64,000 nucleotides of DNA from JAHJTW01 sp964545545 (GTDB lineage Bacteria; Krumholzibacteriota; Krumholzibacteriia; LZORAL124-64-63): NCBI GenBank assembly GCA_964545545.1, contig CAZJGK010000001.1, forward strand, positions 1 through 64,000, written 5' to 3'. Made by a program: the position numbers and the translations under genes. Below, piece after piece: positions 32,299 through 41,444 of this stretch (its first letter is position 1; each line of letters starts with the position of its first letter). The notes beneath the pieces were generated by a model. It searched no databases. It had not been told where the DNA came from and worked only from the letters and a program-made list of their open reading frames with translations.

Positions 32299-34714
32299 CA
32301 ACCTCCGCTCCTTTTTGATCCCCGCTGATGTGCAGCAGATTGTAGGAATGGAAAAGTCCGTCCTGTCGCCGGCTTGCGGCCAGGCCCTTATCGACAAAGG
32401 TCAGCGCCGTGCGGCAAAACGCCGCCACCTGGTGCGTGCCCAGGTCAGCGCGGCCGGTAAAACCCCGGCCATAGACGCCCTGGCGATAGTCCCCGAAGGC
32501 GGTGCCCAGCTTGTCCAGCAATCGTTTGCGATCCTGCGGATCAAGAGTGGGCTGCCCCAGCAAGGCCTTTTCGCTCTCCAGCGCGCTGGCGATCTTGTCG
32601 AACCAGCCCACCACCTCGGTGGAAACGGCATACTCCCGGTCATCGCTTTGCTCCAGCAATCCAGCCAGAAAATCCAGATAGCGGCGCAGGTAACAAAGCG
32701 TGACCACCGAGATCCCGCCGCCGGCCAGAGCGTTATTGGCGTCGTTCCATTCGGGCCGCTGGGTGTTCATCCAGATCCCACCATCCAGCACCAGATTCGA
32801 CAACTTGGACAGGACCGGGACCAGCAGCTTTTCCAGCAGATTGACATGGTGAATCCGACCCTCACGATCGGTCAGAAGCTTGCCGTCGGTTCCCCGCCGG
32901 ATGACCCGCTGCCGGATGCGCCCCTCGAGCGCACGGTCGAAAGTGATGGTATCAGCCGGGTCGCTCAGGATGTCCCCGTAGGGCCTGAGGCGAAAAGGTA
33001 CCTCGGCGTAACTGAAGACGCCCTCGCCGAGCATGCCGATGATCCCTTCGGGATCGTGGCTGCGCCACAGTTCGAGCAGCCTCAACAGGTAGATGATCTG
33101 GTGATCCCCCCAGTAGCCGATATTGCTCCAGGGATCATCGGGCGAGGGAGTTTCCCAGTCCACCCCATCGCGGTTGATCCGGTAGGGATTGAAGCCGTCC
33201 ACGGTGGAGGCGTTGACGAACTTGGCGACCATGTTGGGCAAAAATCCGGGGAAAGCCGTGGCCAGGGCCTCCCAGTTCTGGAAGATGTCCCGCCAGTTGC
33301 CCTCGTAACTCAAGACCGGGTCACCCGCATGGTTGCGCACGCGGATGGCAAAGTGGTTCCAGGGCCGGCTGGGGTCGCCATGGCGACGGCCGAAATGCAA
33401 CGGCAGGTATTCCAGGGACAGCCGGACCAGGTCCGGATCCCCGGTGGCGGACGCCCGGTCGCGCAGCTCCTGAACCGTCACCTGATCCGGCAGTGACGCC
33501 ACCAGGTCGTGATGGTGCACCGCGGCTTCCTTGTTCCTGACCGCAAGAAAATCGGCAAAATCCGCGGCGGGGATCCTGTCCTGATCCGCAAAAACCCCGC
33601 CGCGCATGCAGTTGAACAGGACGTTGGCGAAGTGATGTGCCCAGGATGCGGTCCTGGCCGTCAACTGCAGACCGTCCGCGGCGGCGACATAGCCGGTGAG
33701 GTTTTCGCCCGCCTGCTTCAGGGCGCTTTCCACAGACCCCGGCGACCGGCGCTCAACCGAAATGGCCTGGCGCAAGGCGGCGATCTTTCCGTGGTCCAAT
33801 CCGGTGTCGCCGGCAAAATGCCAGCGCGCCGATTCCTCGGGCGCCAACGCCAGACTCGAACTCACCAGGTAGTTGCCGCGCGCCCCGTTGAGCACCGTCT
33901 GCGGGGGCAGGACCTCGCCGTTGCGGAACTTCGTCAGGCAATCAAGGGACAGATGCACGCGGAAATCGTCCAGTCCGCCACACCAGACAGTGTTGGCCCG
34001 GAGCACCTCCAGGGCCTCAGCCCGGTCGGTGATGCCGGCGGTCAGGGAATAAATACCCAGGCCCGTTTCCTCGTCGACTTCGGATTTCTTGTAGGCATCG
34101 ACCAGGTTGCTTGCCTGCTGGTAAAGCTGCAACGGCGCTCCCCAGGGCAGGATGTTCCGCAACCCGTCCAGCAAAGCCACCTGCACGGTCTCGCGATTCA
34201 GGTTGGCGAGGGTGGCGGTCCTCACCCAGCCGAATGGATCGCAGGCCGCCCAGCGGTACCGGAACAGCAGACCGAGCCCGTGGTGGATTTCTTCGAAGGT
34301 GATGCGGTTGCCGGCGACATTCTTGGTGAGGTTGCGTTCGATATCGCGGTTGAAGTCGCCCGCGGCCGTGAAGGGCTCCCAGAGCACCGGGGCCTGATTT
34401 TTGCGTTCGAGGCGCACCAAGCTCACCGGTCCGGTGTGGTGGTGGGCATCGTGGAGTTGATCCACCGTCAGGTAGGGAAAAAGGCTGCCCTCCGGGTCGA
34501 CCCTGCCGGCGGTCAAACCCCCACCGCTGGTGATAAACATCCACAGGTCCGTATCGCTGGAGACACTGACCAGAAAGGGATTCAGGCGGTGATAGGCGGA
34601 AATCCGGTACTGGATTTCCCCGTCCCGATCAACGAACCCGCCGCTGGGCGCGCCCGGGCGGATCCGACCGGGGACCGGCCGGGGGTCGCGTTCCTGCTTG
34701 CCCTTCATGCCCAT
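32299..34714 (-). CDS. N-terminal part of GH94-like (possibly GH149-type) glucan phosphorylase (3' end in gap)
   Basis: About 805 residues from the ATG at 34714 to the gap, with no signal peptide, so cytoplasmic. The N-terminal third is beta-rich (EIQYRISAYHRLNPFLVSVSSDTDLWMFITSGGG), like the super-beta-sandwich of GH94 phosphorylases. The helical part has LSYEGNWRDIFQNWEALA, WSNIGYWGDHQIIYLLRLLELW and MNTQRPEWNDANNALAGGG; the last resembles the (D/E)WND catalytic segment of GH94-clan enzymes. Large beta-1,3-glucan phosphorylases (GH149) have this size. Assignment to phosphorolysis of beta-glucan is an inference from fold-like motifs and from GH16 and GH1 neighbours. A hairpin separates it from the upstream gene. 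Confidence 0.6.
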
Positions 34715-34739
34715 GCTCGCCTCGCTTCCCGGAATAAGC

Positions 34740-34768
34740 TCGGGAGCTCCGCCGCTCGAAGCTCCCGA
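34740..34768 (-). promoter_or_regulatory. Intercistronic hairpin
   Basis: TCGGGAGCT and AGCTCCCGA form a perfect nine-pair stem with an 11-base loop in the 70-bp gap between two same-strand genes. No T-run follows. It may set transcript ratios between the secreted protein and the phosphorylase-like gene by RNA processing or attenuation. Confidence 0.5.
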
Positions 34769-34784
34769 TAGACGCGTGCCGTCA

Positions 34785-35768
34785 TTACTTCAACAGGGTC
34801 ATGTGGCGGGAAACCTGTCCGCTCGCGGTCTTCAACACGTAGTTGTACAGGCCGGCGGCAGCGGGAACGCCGGTGGCCGACTTCCCGTCCCAGGTCACGC
34901 GGTGGTCGCCGGCGGTCATCGCGCCCTGCTGCAAGGTCACGATCCTGCGGCCGGCCACATCGTACACCGTGATCTCAACCAGACCCGGTTTATCCAGGGA
35001 AAACGCGATGTCGGTCATGGGGTTGAAGGGGTTGGGAACATTCTGGTGCAAGACGGCGCCGGCGATCACCGAACCGTCCGGAACCGCGGAAATGTTATCC
35101 TCGGCAAACACGATGTTGTCGTAGAACACGGCCGAGCTCTCGTACAGGGTCGCCGTGTTGGTGAACCCGAACTGGAACAGCTGGCCGACCAGGCTGGCGT
35201 CAATGGTGAGGGAAAGGGAATAATCGCCCCAGGTATCGGGGATGGTCGTCATGTCGGCCGTGACGAAATTGGTGGTGGCATAGCCGGCCGCGGGATTCAA
35301 GGTCTTGAGGAAGGCCGCCGCCGTCGAAGGCGCAACCAGGTTGCCGAGCTTGGCCTGGAAGGCGAACTTCCAGGTCTTGCCCACATCGCCCTCCTCGATG
35401 GTCATTTCATGGTAGACATTGGACTCGATGAGGTCCCCGTTGGCGTGGTCAACATTGTTGTAGTCGCTGAAGACCACCAGTTGCTGGGCGCCCTGTTCCA
35501 CCCCGCCCTGCAAGACATCGATCTGGCAGAATGCTGCGCCGTCGTTGGGGGCCGGGAAAGCGCCATAACCATACATAAAGACGCCGAGCGGAGTGAAGAC
35601 ATTGCCGTATACCACCCAGCCGTCGGCGGCCAGCGCGCCTGTGTCAGTCTGGACCAGCCCTTCAAAATCCTGACTGTACGGCTGGATCGCCGCCTGGCCC
35701 GCCAGGGGAACCAGGCAGACCAGCAGGATCGCCAGGGCGGCCAAGTTTCTCGTTTTCTGGAAATTCAT
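34785..35768 (-). CDS. Secreted beta-sandwich protein with FlgD-like/Por-type C-terminal sorting domain
   Basis: The 327-residue product has the start fixed by a strong AGGAGG before the ATG. Signal peptide: NLAALAILLVCLVPLAGQA. The domain at ~25-230 is a jellyroll-like module shared with the gene at 28976 (IQPYSQDFEGLVQTDTGALA, YGAFPAPNDGAAFCQ, VFYDNIVFAED). The C-terminal ~80 residues (HQNVPNPFNPMTDIAFSLDK to SRHMTLLK) form the FlgD-Ig-like sorting domain typical of FCB-group secreted proteins. It is probably a cell-surface or extracellular glycan-binding protein. It is first in the minus-strand run leading to the phosphorylase-like and GH16-like genes, and operator site B lies about 200 bp upstream. 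Confidence 0.75.
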   Translation of the reverse strand: MNFQKTRNLAALAILLVCLVPLAGQAAIQPYSQDFEGLVQTDTGALAADGWVVYGNVFTPLGVFMYGYGAFPAPNDGAAFCQIDVLQGGVEQGAQQLVVFSDYNNVDHANGDLIESNVYHEMTIEEGDVGKTWKFAFQAKLGNLVAPSTAAAFLKTLNPAAGYATTNFVTADMTTIPDTWGDYSLSLTIDASLVGQLFQFGFTNTATLYESSAVFYDNIVFAEDNISAVPDGSVIAGAVLHQNVPNPFNPMTDIAFSLDKPGLVEITVYDVAGRRIVTLQQGAMTAGDHRVTWDGKSATGVPAAAGLYNYVLKTASGQVSRHMTLLK

Positions 35769-35963
35769 CCTTACTACCTCCTGCAGGGAGCCGGGGCAGG
35801 CTCCGAATTTTGTTGCATCCCTGGTGAACACACATCCAAAGGCCGGGCGTCAAGTGATCCCATTCGTAAGCGGGAACCGGTCTGCTGCGGCGCCATCTTC
35901 CCGTTGCCGAAAAGAGTGCCGCAACCGAGAATGCACGCTTGACAGAACTGAAATCATTATACA

Positions 35964-35986
35964 CTATGTTCGGAGTCCGAACAAAG
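35964..35986. promoter_or_regulatory. 23-bp palindromic operator, site B (sugar locus)
   Basis: CTATGTTCGGA-G-TCCGAACAAAG is symmetric at 10 of 11 half-site positions, the best of the three copies. It lies between the divergent operons led by the secreted binding protein (start 35768) and the GH1 gene (start 36011). It is only 24 bp from the latter's start, a repressor-like position. Confidence 0.8.
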
Positions 35987-36010
35987 AATTATTTCGGGGA
36001 TGGGTAACGC

Positions 36011-37414
36011 GTGGCCAGACACTGTTTTCCCGACGATTTTCTTTTTGGCACGGCCACCTCGGCGCTGCAAATCGAGGGCGCCCTGGATCTGGACGGCCGG
36101 GGCGAATCCATCTGGGACCGGTTCGCCTCGATTCCCGGCAAGATCGCCGACGGCTCCCGGCCCGATGTAACCTGTGACCACTACCACCAATGGCCCCATG
36201 ACATCGAGCTGATGACCTGGCTGGGCCTGGGCGCCTACCGGTTCTCCATCGCCTGGCCGCGAATTTTTCCCGCTGGTGATGGGGCCGTCAATGCGGCCGG
36301 CCTGGATTTTTACGACCGCCTCGTGGATGGCCTGCTGGCCGAGGGGATCGAGCCCTTCCCGACTCTTTACCACTGGGATCTGCCGCAGGCCCTGCAGGAC
36401 CGCGGCGGCTGGGCGGCTCGCGAAACCGTGGACGCTTTTGTGGACTACGCTGCGGTGGTGACTCGCCGCCTGGGCGACCGCGTGCGCCGCTGGGTGACCC
36501 ACAACGAGCCCTGGTGCGTCGCCACCCTGGGCCACGAGGAAGGCCACCACGCCCCGGGCCACCAGGACCCCGCCGAGGGGTTGCGCGTGGCCCATCACCT
36601 CTTGCTGTCCCACGGCAAGGCGGTCGATGTTATCCGGCAAGAAGTGCCGCAGGCGGAAGTCGGCATCGTCCTGATCCATTGCCCGGCCGAACCGGCGACG
36701 GCCAGCAAGGCCGACCATGACGCCGCCCGCTGGTTCGACGGCTTTTTCAATCGCTGGTACCTCGAGCCGGTCTTTCACGGCCGCTACCCCGCCGACGCGG
36801 TCGCCGACCGCATCGCCCGGGGCCATCTGCCCGGATCGGAATTGCCGTTCGTGCAGGAGGGCGATCTGGCCGTCATCAGCGCCCCCCTGGACTTCCTGGG
36901 CTTGAACTACTACAGCCGCGCCGTCATGCGCGCGGATGCCGAGGGCAAACCGGAGGCCGTCAAGGCGGCGCCCCCCGTCCAGCTGACGGACATGGGGTGG
37001 GAAGTCTATCCTCAGGGACTGTATGACAGCCTGATGGCGGTTCACCGCCAGTACCATCCGGCCCGGATATACATCACCGAGAACGGGGCCGCCTACGATG
37101 ACCCCCGCGGCGCCGACGACCGCATCGCCGACAACCGGCGCATCGCCTACCTGCGTGAACACCTGTTGGCAGCCGGTCGCGCCATGGACGACGGCGTCCC
37201 CCTGCAGGGATATTTTGCCTGGTCACTGCTTGATAATTTCGAATGGGGCTATGGCTTCACCAAGAAATTCGGCCTTTTCGCCATGGAACCCGAATCCAGA
37301 CGGCGCATCGCCAAGGACAGTGCGTTCTGGTACCGCGAGGTGGCAAAAACCCGCACCGTCGATGATACTCCGATCCCCCTGACCCGAGGAGAATCCCGTG
37401 TACCCGAAGTATGA
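36011..37414 (+). CDS. GH1 beta-glucosidase
   Basis: This 467-residue cytoplasmic enzyme (no signal peptide) begins FPDDFLFGTATSALQIEGAL, the usual GH1 N-terminus with the sugar-binding Gln. The acid/base Glu is in THNEPW and the nucleophile Glu in YITENGAAYDD; SLLDNFEWGYGF carries the +1-site Trp/Glu motif. It hydrolyses terminal non-reducing beta-glucose from oligosaccharides. The start is a GTG; the nearby ATG at 36000 is out of frame. Its end overlaps the next gene by 17 bases, indicating coupling. Operator site B lies just upstream. Confidence 0.93.
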   Translation: MARHCFPDDFLFGTATSALQIEGALDLDGRGESIWDRFASIPGKIADGSRPDVTCDHYHQWPHDIELMTWLGLGAYRFSIAWPRIFPAGDGAVNAAGLDFYDRLVDGLLAEGIEPFPTLYHWDLPQALQDRGGWAARETVDAFVDYAAVVTRRLGDRVRRWVTHNEPWCVATLGHEEGHHAPGHQDPAEGLRVAHHLLLSHGKAVDVIRQEVPQAEVGIVLIHCPAEPATASKADHDAARWFDGFFNRWYLEPVFHGRYPADAVADRIARGHLPGSELPFVQEGDLAVISAPLDFLGLNYYSRAVMRADAEGKPEAVKAAPPVQLTDMGWEVYPQGLYDSLMAVHRQYHPARIYITENGAAYDDPRGADDRIADNRRIAYLREHLLAAGRAMDDGVPLQGYFAWSLLDNFEWGYGFTKKFGLFAMEPESRRRIAKDSAFWYREVAKTRTVDDTPIPLTRGESRVPEV

Positions 37415-40400
37415 CCGCAAACTGAGCCTGCATGTCCTGGCTCTGGCCGTTGTCTTGACTTTCCCCTTGGTGTCGGTTGGTCCGGTCTCCGCGGCCGCCA
37501 CTGCCCCAGCCCGGATGCCCGTCATCAAGGTCGTGACCGACCAGCAGGGATCACGCCTGACCGTCGACGGCCATGATTTCATGGTCAAAGGCATGAACTG
37601 GGGATACATGCCCATCGGGCAGAACTACAACTACAGCCTGTGGACCCAATCCGACGAAGTCATCATGGCCGCCCTCGACCGGGACATGCCGCTGCTCCAG
37701 GCCATGGGCGTCAACACCATCCGGCACTATGTGGGCATGCCCCCGCGCTGGGTCAAATATGTCTACGAGAAATACGGCATTTTCACGGTGCTCAACCACA
37801 CCATCGGCCGGTATGGCCTGACCATCGACGGCGTCTGGCATCCGGTGACCGACTACAGCGACCCCAAGGTGCGGGCTCAATTGAAGACGGAAATGGCCGC
37901 CGAGGTGGACAAATACAAGGACACCCCCGGGGTCTTGATGTGGCTGCTCGGCAACGAGAACAACTACGGCTTGTCCTGGAAATCCTTTGAAATCGAAAAC
38001 CTGCCCAAGGGGGAACGCGACCACGCGCGGGCACGTTACCTTTACTCCCTGTTCGGCGAAATCATCCGCGACACCAAGCAGCGCGATCCGGGTCGCCTGG
38101 TGGCCATCGCCAACGGGGATCTGCAGTACATCGATCTGGTGGCCGAGGAGTGCAAGGGGCTGGATGTGTTCGGCTCCAACGTCTACCGCGGCATCTCGGC
38201 GCGGGACTTCTTCCAGGTCATCCACGACAAGCTGGGCCTGCCGGCCCTGTTCACCGAATTCGGCGCCGACGCCTTCAACGCCGTGACCATGAAGGAAGAC
38301 CAGGCCACCCAAGCCCGCTACCTGCTGGGCCAGTGGGAGGAAATCTACGAGCAGTCCGCGGGCAAAGGGCGGGTCGGCAACGCCGTCGGCGGGATGATCT
38401 TCCAGTGGAGCGACGGCTGGTGGAAATACAAGCAGGAAGAGCGCCTGGACATCCATGACACCCACGCCTCGTGGGCCAATGCCGGTTATCCCGAGGACTA
38501 CCGCAAGGGTGAGAACAACATGAACGAGGAGTGGTGGGGCATCACCGCCAAGGGGTACCCCGATGCCCGCGGCATTTATGATGTCTATCCGCGGGCCGCA
38601 TATTACGCCTTGCGGGACGCCTTCCGTCTCGATCCCTACGCCAAGAACACCGACCAGGACAGGATCCGGGCGTACTTCGGCGGCATCCAGCCCATGGCAG
38701 AAGTGCTGACGGCCAGGGGGGACGCAGCAAGCCTGGAGACCAATCAGCTGAGCAAGGTGCGGCTTGCCGGCCTGCGCATGGAATTCGAGACCTATGGGAC
38801 CGGCGGCAAGAATATTTCAACCCCTCCGGCTAGCCGGCCCCAGAACTCCTATCCCTCCTACCTGGGTTTCGATCACGGCCAGTCGTTCTACGCCGATTTC
38901 GAGGCCAAACCCAGCGAGGCGGTGATCGGCCGGTTGTCGGTGAATGTCCTGGGCCGGGTGCCGCAGAATCCCATCGACGAGATCTTCTACGAAAACCGGG
39001 GCCGCCCCGTCAAGATCGCCAATGCCCCCGGCGATACCGTGACCCTGAACTCCATCGAACGCGTGAAGGTTTACCAGGGTTCGGTCACCTGGGACGATCG
39101 CAATTTTTCCCTGGATGCGTTCTACCGCGTCGGGCATCTGCACTGGCAGTACGAGGGCGATTTCTTCGGCCTCTACCACGACGCTTTCTACGGCGACAAC
39201 CTCGACATCTACAACGGCGAGGCGCCCATCGGCTTCGAGATGGCCGGCAAGCGGTCCCTCGAGGGACTGAAGCTGGCCTTCGGTCCCCAGCTATGGTGGG
39301 GCGCCAACCCGGCCGTGTTCCTCAAGTACAACCGCACCTTCGGCGGCATCCACTGGACGGGTGTCTTTCAGAATGATTTCGAACAGCAGTCGCAGGTGAC
39401 TGCTTCGATCGCCATTCCCGTTCGCATGACCCGCAAGGCATCCCTGCAGATGGAGACCGGCCTGGGTCCGTTCGATTTCCAGGGCGGGGTTATCTGGTCG
39501 GGCCAGCCCCGGATCGGCGAAACCTTCCAGATCATGGACCCCCAGCTGGTGGCCAGGGGCGGACCCTTCGCCCCGGGCGATGTCCGTCAGGACAGGATCA
39601 AGCCCGAGGACACCTTCGGCTTCAAGGGCAAGCTGATCTGGCAAAAAGGAAGCTGGAACTGGTACGGCCAGGGAGCCTACATGGGCCTGGTGGCCGACGG
39701 CGGCCCCACTTCCATCCCCACGTTTACCGGCTGGACCCTCAAGGACAGCGGTTCGGGTAACCAGGTGAATGCCCTGACCGGTGTGGCCGCGGCCTTCGGC
39801 AAGTGGCAGATCGGCCCCAATATCCTGTGGCAAAAGCCCATCGTGGGGCCCATGCCCAGCGCGGCCGACCTGGTGGGTACGCCGGGGCGTCCCCGCGACA
39901 TCCGGAGCGACCCCTTCGCGGTGCGTTACAACCGCGAAACCATCGCCGCCGAGATCATGGTGACCTACGACCCCACCCCCGCCACCTGGATGTGGGCCTG
40001 GGACAACGATGTCCGCGAGGATGCCGACTTCGCGGCCAGCTTTGGCCTCAGCCTGCTCAAGCACAACACGACCGCCGACGCCGGGCTGTTCATTTCCGAC
40101 ACCGGCGCCGTCTACCCCTTCACGGGCGCCACCCCGGCCCGCAGCTTCGGCGATCTGTGGGAAGTCCACTCCCGCATTGTCAACCGCGTGGGGATTTCGG
40201 GGCGCATGGTCAGCAACATCTACTTCGGTACCGCCGAGCCCAACGGGGACGACCCTCGCCTGATCAAGCGCTTCGGCCTCGACAGCCGGATCGCCTGGTC
40301 TTCGGTGGCCCTCTCGGGCTTTTTGAAGTTCAACGACTTCGGCCCCTACGATTACCACCGGGACTTCAACATGACCTACCCGCTGCAGGTGATGGCCGAC

Positions 40401-40607
40401 CTGTCATACAGTCTGGGCCGGCCCAAGTGGTTCAATTTGCCCCAGACCCGTATCGGCGTGCGCGGCACCTACCGCACCCTGGATCGGTATTCCAACCGCT
40501 ACCATCCCGAGGGTGTCGCGGTGCCGCTGCAGGGCGTGCTGTATCCGGAAGGGTTATCGCAGGGCCGGGAATGGGAAATCCGGACCTACCTGCACCTGGT
40601 GATCTGA
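37398..40607 (+). CDS. GH2-type TIM-barrel glycosidase fused to a probable outer-membrane beta-barrel
   Basis: This 1069-residue protein uses a GTG start inside the GH1 gene, with GAGGAGAATCCC upstream. A signal peptide (LALAVVLTFPLVSVGPVSA) is followed by a TIM barrel (~45-420): FMVKGMNWGYMPIG, MGVNTIRHYVGMP, acid/base Glu in MWLLGNENNYGLSW and probable nucleophile in ALFTEFGADAFNA, as in GH2. Residues ~440-1069 are long alternating strands (LKLAFGPQLWWGANPAVFLKY, ASIAIPVRMTRKASLQMETG, SRIAWSSVALSGFLKF), with the final strand EIRTYLHLVI at the C-terminus, an outer-membrane barrel pattern. The fusion would tether a glycosidase to the outer membrane. The barrel part is inferred from pattern, not from a named family. 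Confidence 0.7.
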   Translation: MYPKYDRKLSLHVLALAVVLTFPLVSVGPVSAAATAPARMPVIKVVTDQQGSRLTVDGHDFMVKGMNWGYMPIGQNYNYSLWTQSDEVIMAALDRDMPLLQAMGVNTIRHYVGMPPRWVKYVYEKYGIFTVLNHTIGRYGLTIDGVWHPVTDYSDPKVRAQLKTEMAAEVDKYKDTPGVLMWLLGNENNYGLSWKSFEIENLPKGERDHARARYLYSLFGEIIRDTKQRDPGRLVAIANGDLQYIDLVAEECKGLDVFGSNVYRGISARDFFQVIHDKLGLPALFTEFGADAFNAVTMKEDQATQARYLLGQWEEIYEQSAGKGRVGNAVGGMIFQWSDGWWKYKQEERLDIHDTHASWANAGYPEDYRKGENNMNEEWWGITAKGYPDARGIYDVYPRAAYYALRDAFRLDPYAKNTDQDRIRAYFGGIQPMAEVLTARGDAASLETNQLSKVRLAGLRMEFETYGTGGKNISTPPASRPQNSYPSYLGFDHGQSFYADFEAKPSEAVIGRLSVNVLGRVPQNPIDEIFYENRGRPVKIANAPGDTVTLNSIERVKVYQGSVTWDDRNFSLDAFYRVGHLHWQYEGDFFGLYHDAFYGDNLDIYNGEAPIGFEMAGKRSLEGLKLAFGPQLWWGANPAVFLKYNRTFGGIHWTGVFQNDFEQQSQVTASIAIPVRMTRKASLQMETGLGPFDFQGGVIWSGQPRIGETFQIMDPQLVARGGPFAPGDVRQDRIKPEDTFGFKGKLIWQKGSWNWYGQGAYMGLVADGGPTSIPTFTGWTLKDSGSGNQVNALTGVAAAFGKWQIGPNILWQKPIVGPMPSAADLVGTPGRPRDIRSDPFAVRYNRETIAAEIMVTYDPTPATWMWAWDNDVREDADFAASFGLSLLKHNTTADAGLFISDTGAVYPFTGATPARSFGDLWEVHSRIVNRVGISGRMVSNIYFGTAEPNGDDPRLIKRFGLDSRIAWSSVALSGFLKFNDFGPYDYHRDFNMTYPLQVMADLSYSLGRPKWFNLPQTRIGVRGTYRTLDRYSNRYHPEGVAVPLQGVLYPEGLSQGREWEIRTYLHLVI

Positions 40608-40628
40608 GGGTTGTGCCTGTCTGGCCGG

Positions 40629-41444
40629 TCAGGGCTTAGCGCCGTAAACCCGGACATAATCTACGAGCATGGCCTGAGGGAACACTGTGGCGGCATCGGG
40701 GTCACCGGCCCAATGGCCGCCCACCGCCACATTCAGGATGATGAAGAAGGGATGATCGTACACCCAGTCGGCGCCCTGGGGGATGTCCGCGGGGGTCACC
40801 GTCTGATACGGTTTTCCGTCCACGAACCAGGTGATGGCCTGCTCGTTCCATTCCAGCGCAAACACATGAAAACCCAGGTTGAAGCCGCCGTCAGGCAGCA
40901 CATACCGGCGGGTCAGGTCGTTGTCGCCGGAGAAACCGGGACCGTGAAGGCTCCCGTGCAGCACCCGCGGCTCGTGGCCCCGATATTCCATGATGTCGAT
41001 CTCGCCGCAGGCGGGCCAGCCGACCGTGTCGACATCCGCACCCAGCAGCCAGAACGCCGGCCAGATACCCTGCCCCACCGGCAACTTGATCCGAGCCTCG
41101 AATCGGCCGTAGGTCGGGGCGAACAGGTGCTTGGTCTTGATCCGGGCGGAAGTGTAGGGCTGACCGGCGAAATCCTCCTGGCGGCAGGTGATGGCGAGGT
41201 TTCCCTTGCCGTCCAGGCTCACGTTGGCGGCCCGGCCGGTGTCCCATTCGAGCTGGGCGTTGCCCCAGTCGGTCCCGGTGTCGCAATACCACCGCTGGGG
41301 ATCCGGCAACTGGCCCGCGGGGCCCTCGAATTCGTCCCGCCACACCAGGTCATAGGATTTTGACGTCGCTGGGGGGGATTTGCATCCGGCCAGGAGGACC
41401 GCCACGCCCATCGCCAGCACCACGCCCCGCACCAACCGGGTCAT
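40629..41444 (-). CDS. GH16 beta-glucanase lipoprotein (laminarinase-like)
   Basis: The 271-residue product has a lipoprotein signal (LAMGVAVLLAGCKS) and a single GH16 domain: LVWRDEFEGPAGQLPDPQRWYCDTG, YTSARIKTKHLFAPTYGRFEARIKLP, IWPAFWLLG and the catalytic GEIDIMEYRGHEP (E-x-D-x-x-E form). This spelling is common in endo-beta-1,3-glucanases (laminarinases), which supports beta-1,3-glucan as the substrate of the locus. It is anchored to a membrane by its lipid. It overlaps the ROK gene by ATGA, so it is co-translated with the regulator. Confidence 0.92.
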   Translation of the reverse strand: MTRLVRGVVLAMGVAVLLAGCKSPPATSKSYDLVWRDEFEGPAGQLPDPQRWYCDTGTDWGNAQLEWDTGRAANVSLDGKGNLAITCRQEDFAGQPYTSARIKTKHLFAPTYGRFEARIKLPVGQGIWPAFWLLGADVDTVGWPACGEIDIMEYRGHEPRVLHGSLHGPGFSGDNDLTRRYVLPDGGFNLGFHVFALEWNEQAITWFVDGKPYQTVTPADIPQGADWVYDHPFFIILNVAVGGHWAGDPDAATVFPQAMLVDYVRVYGAKP

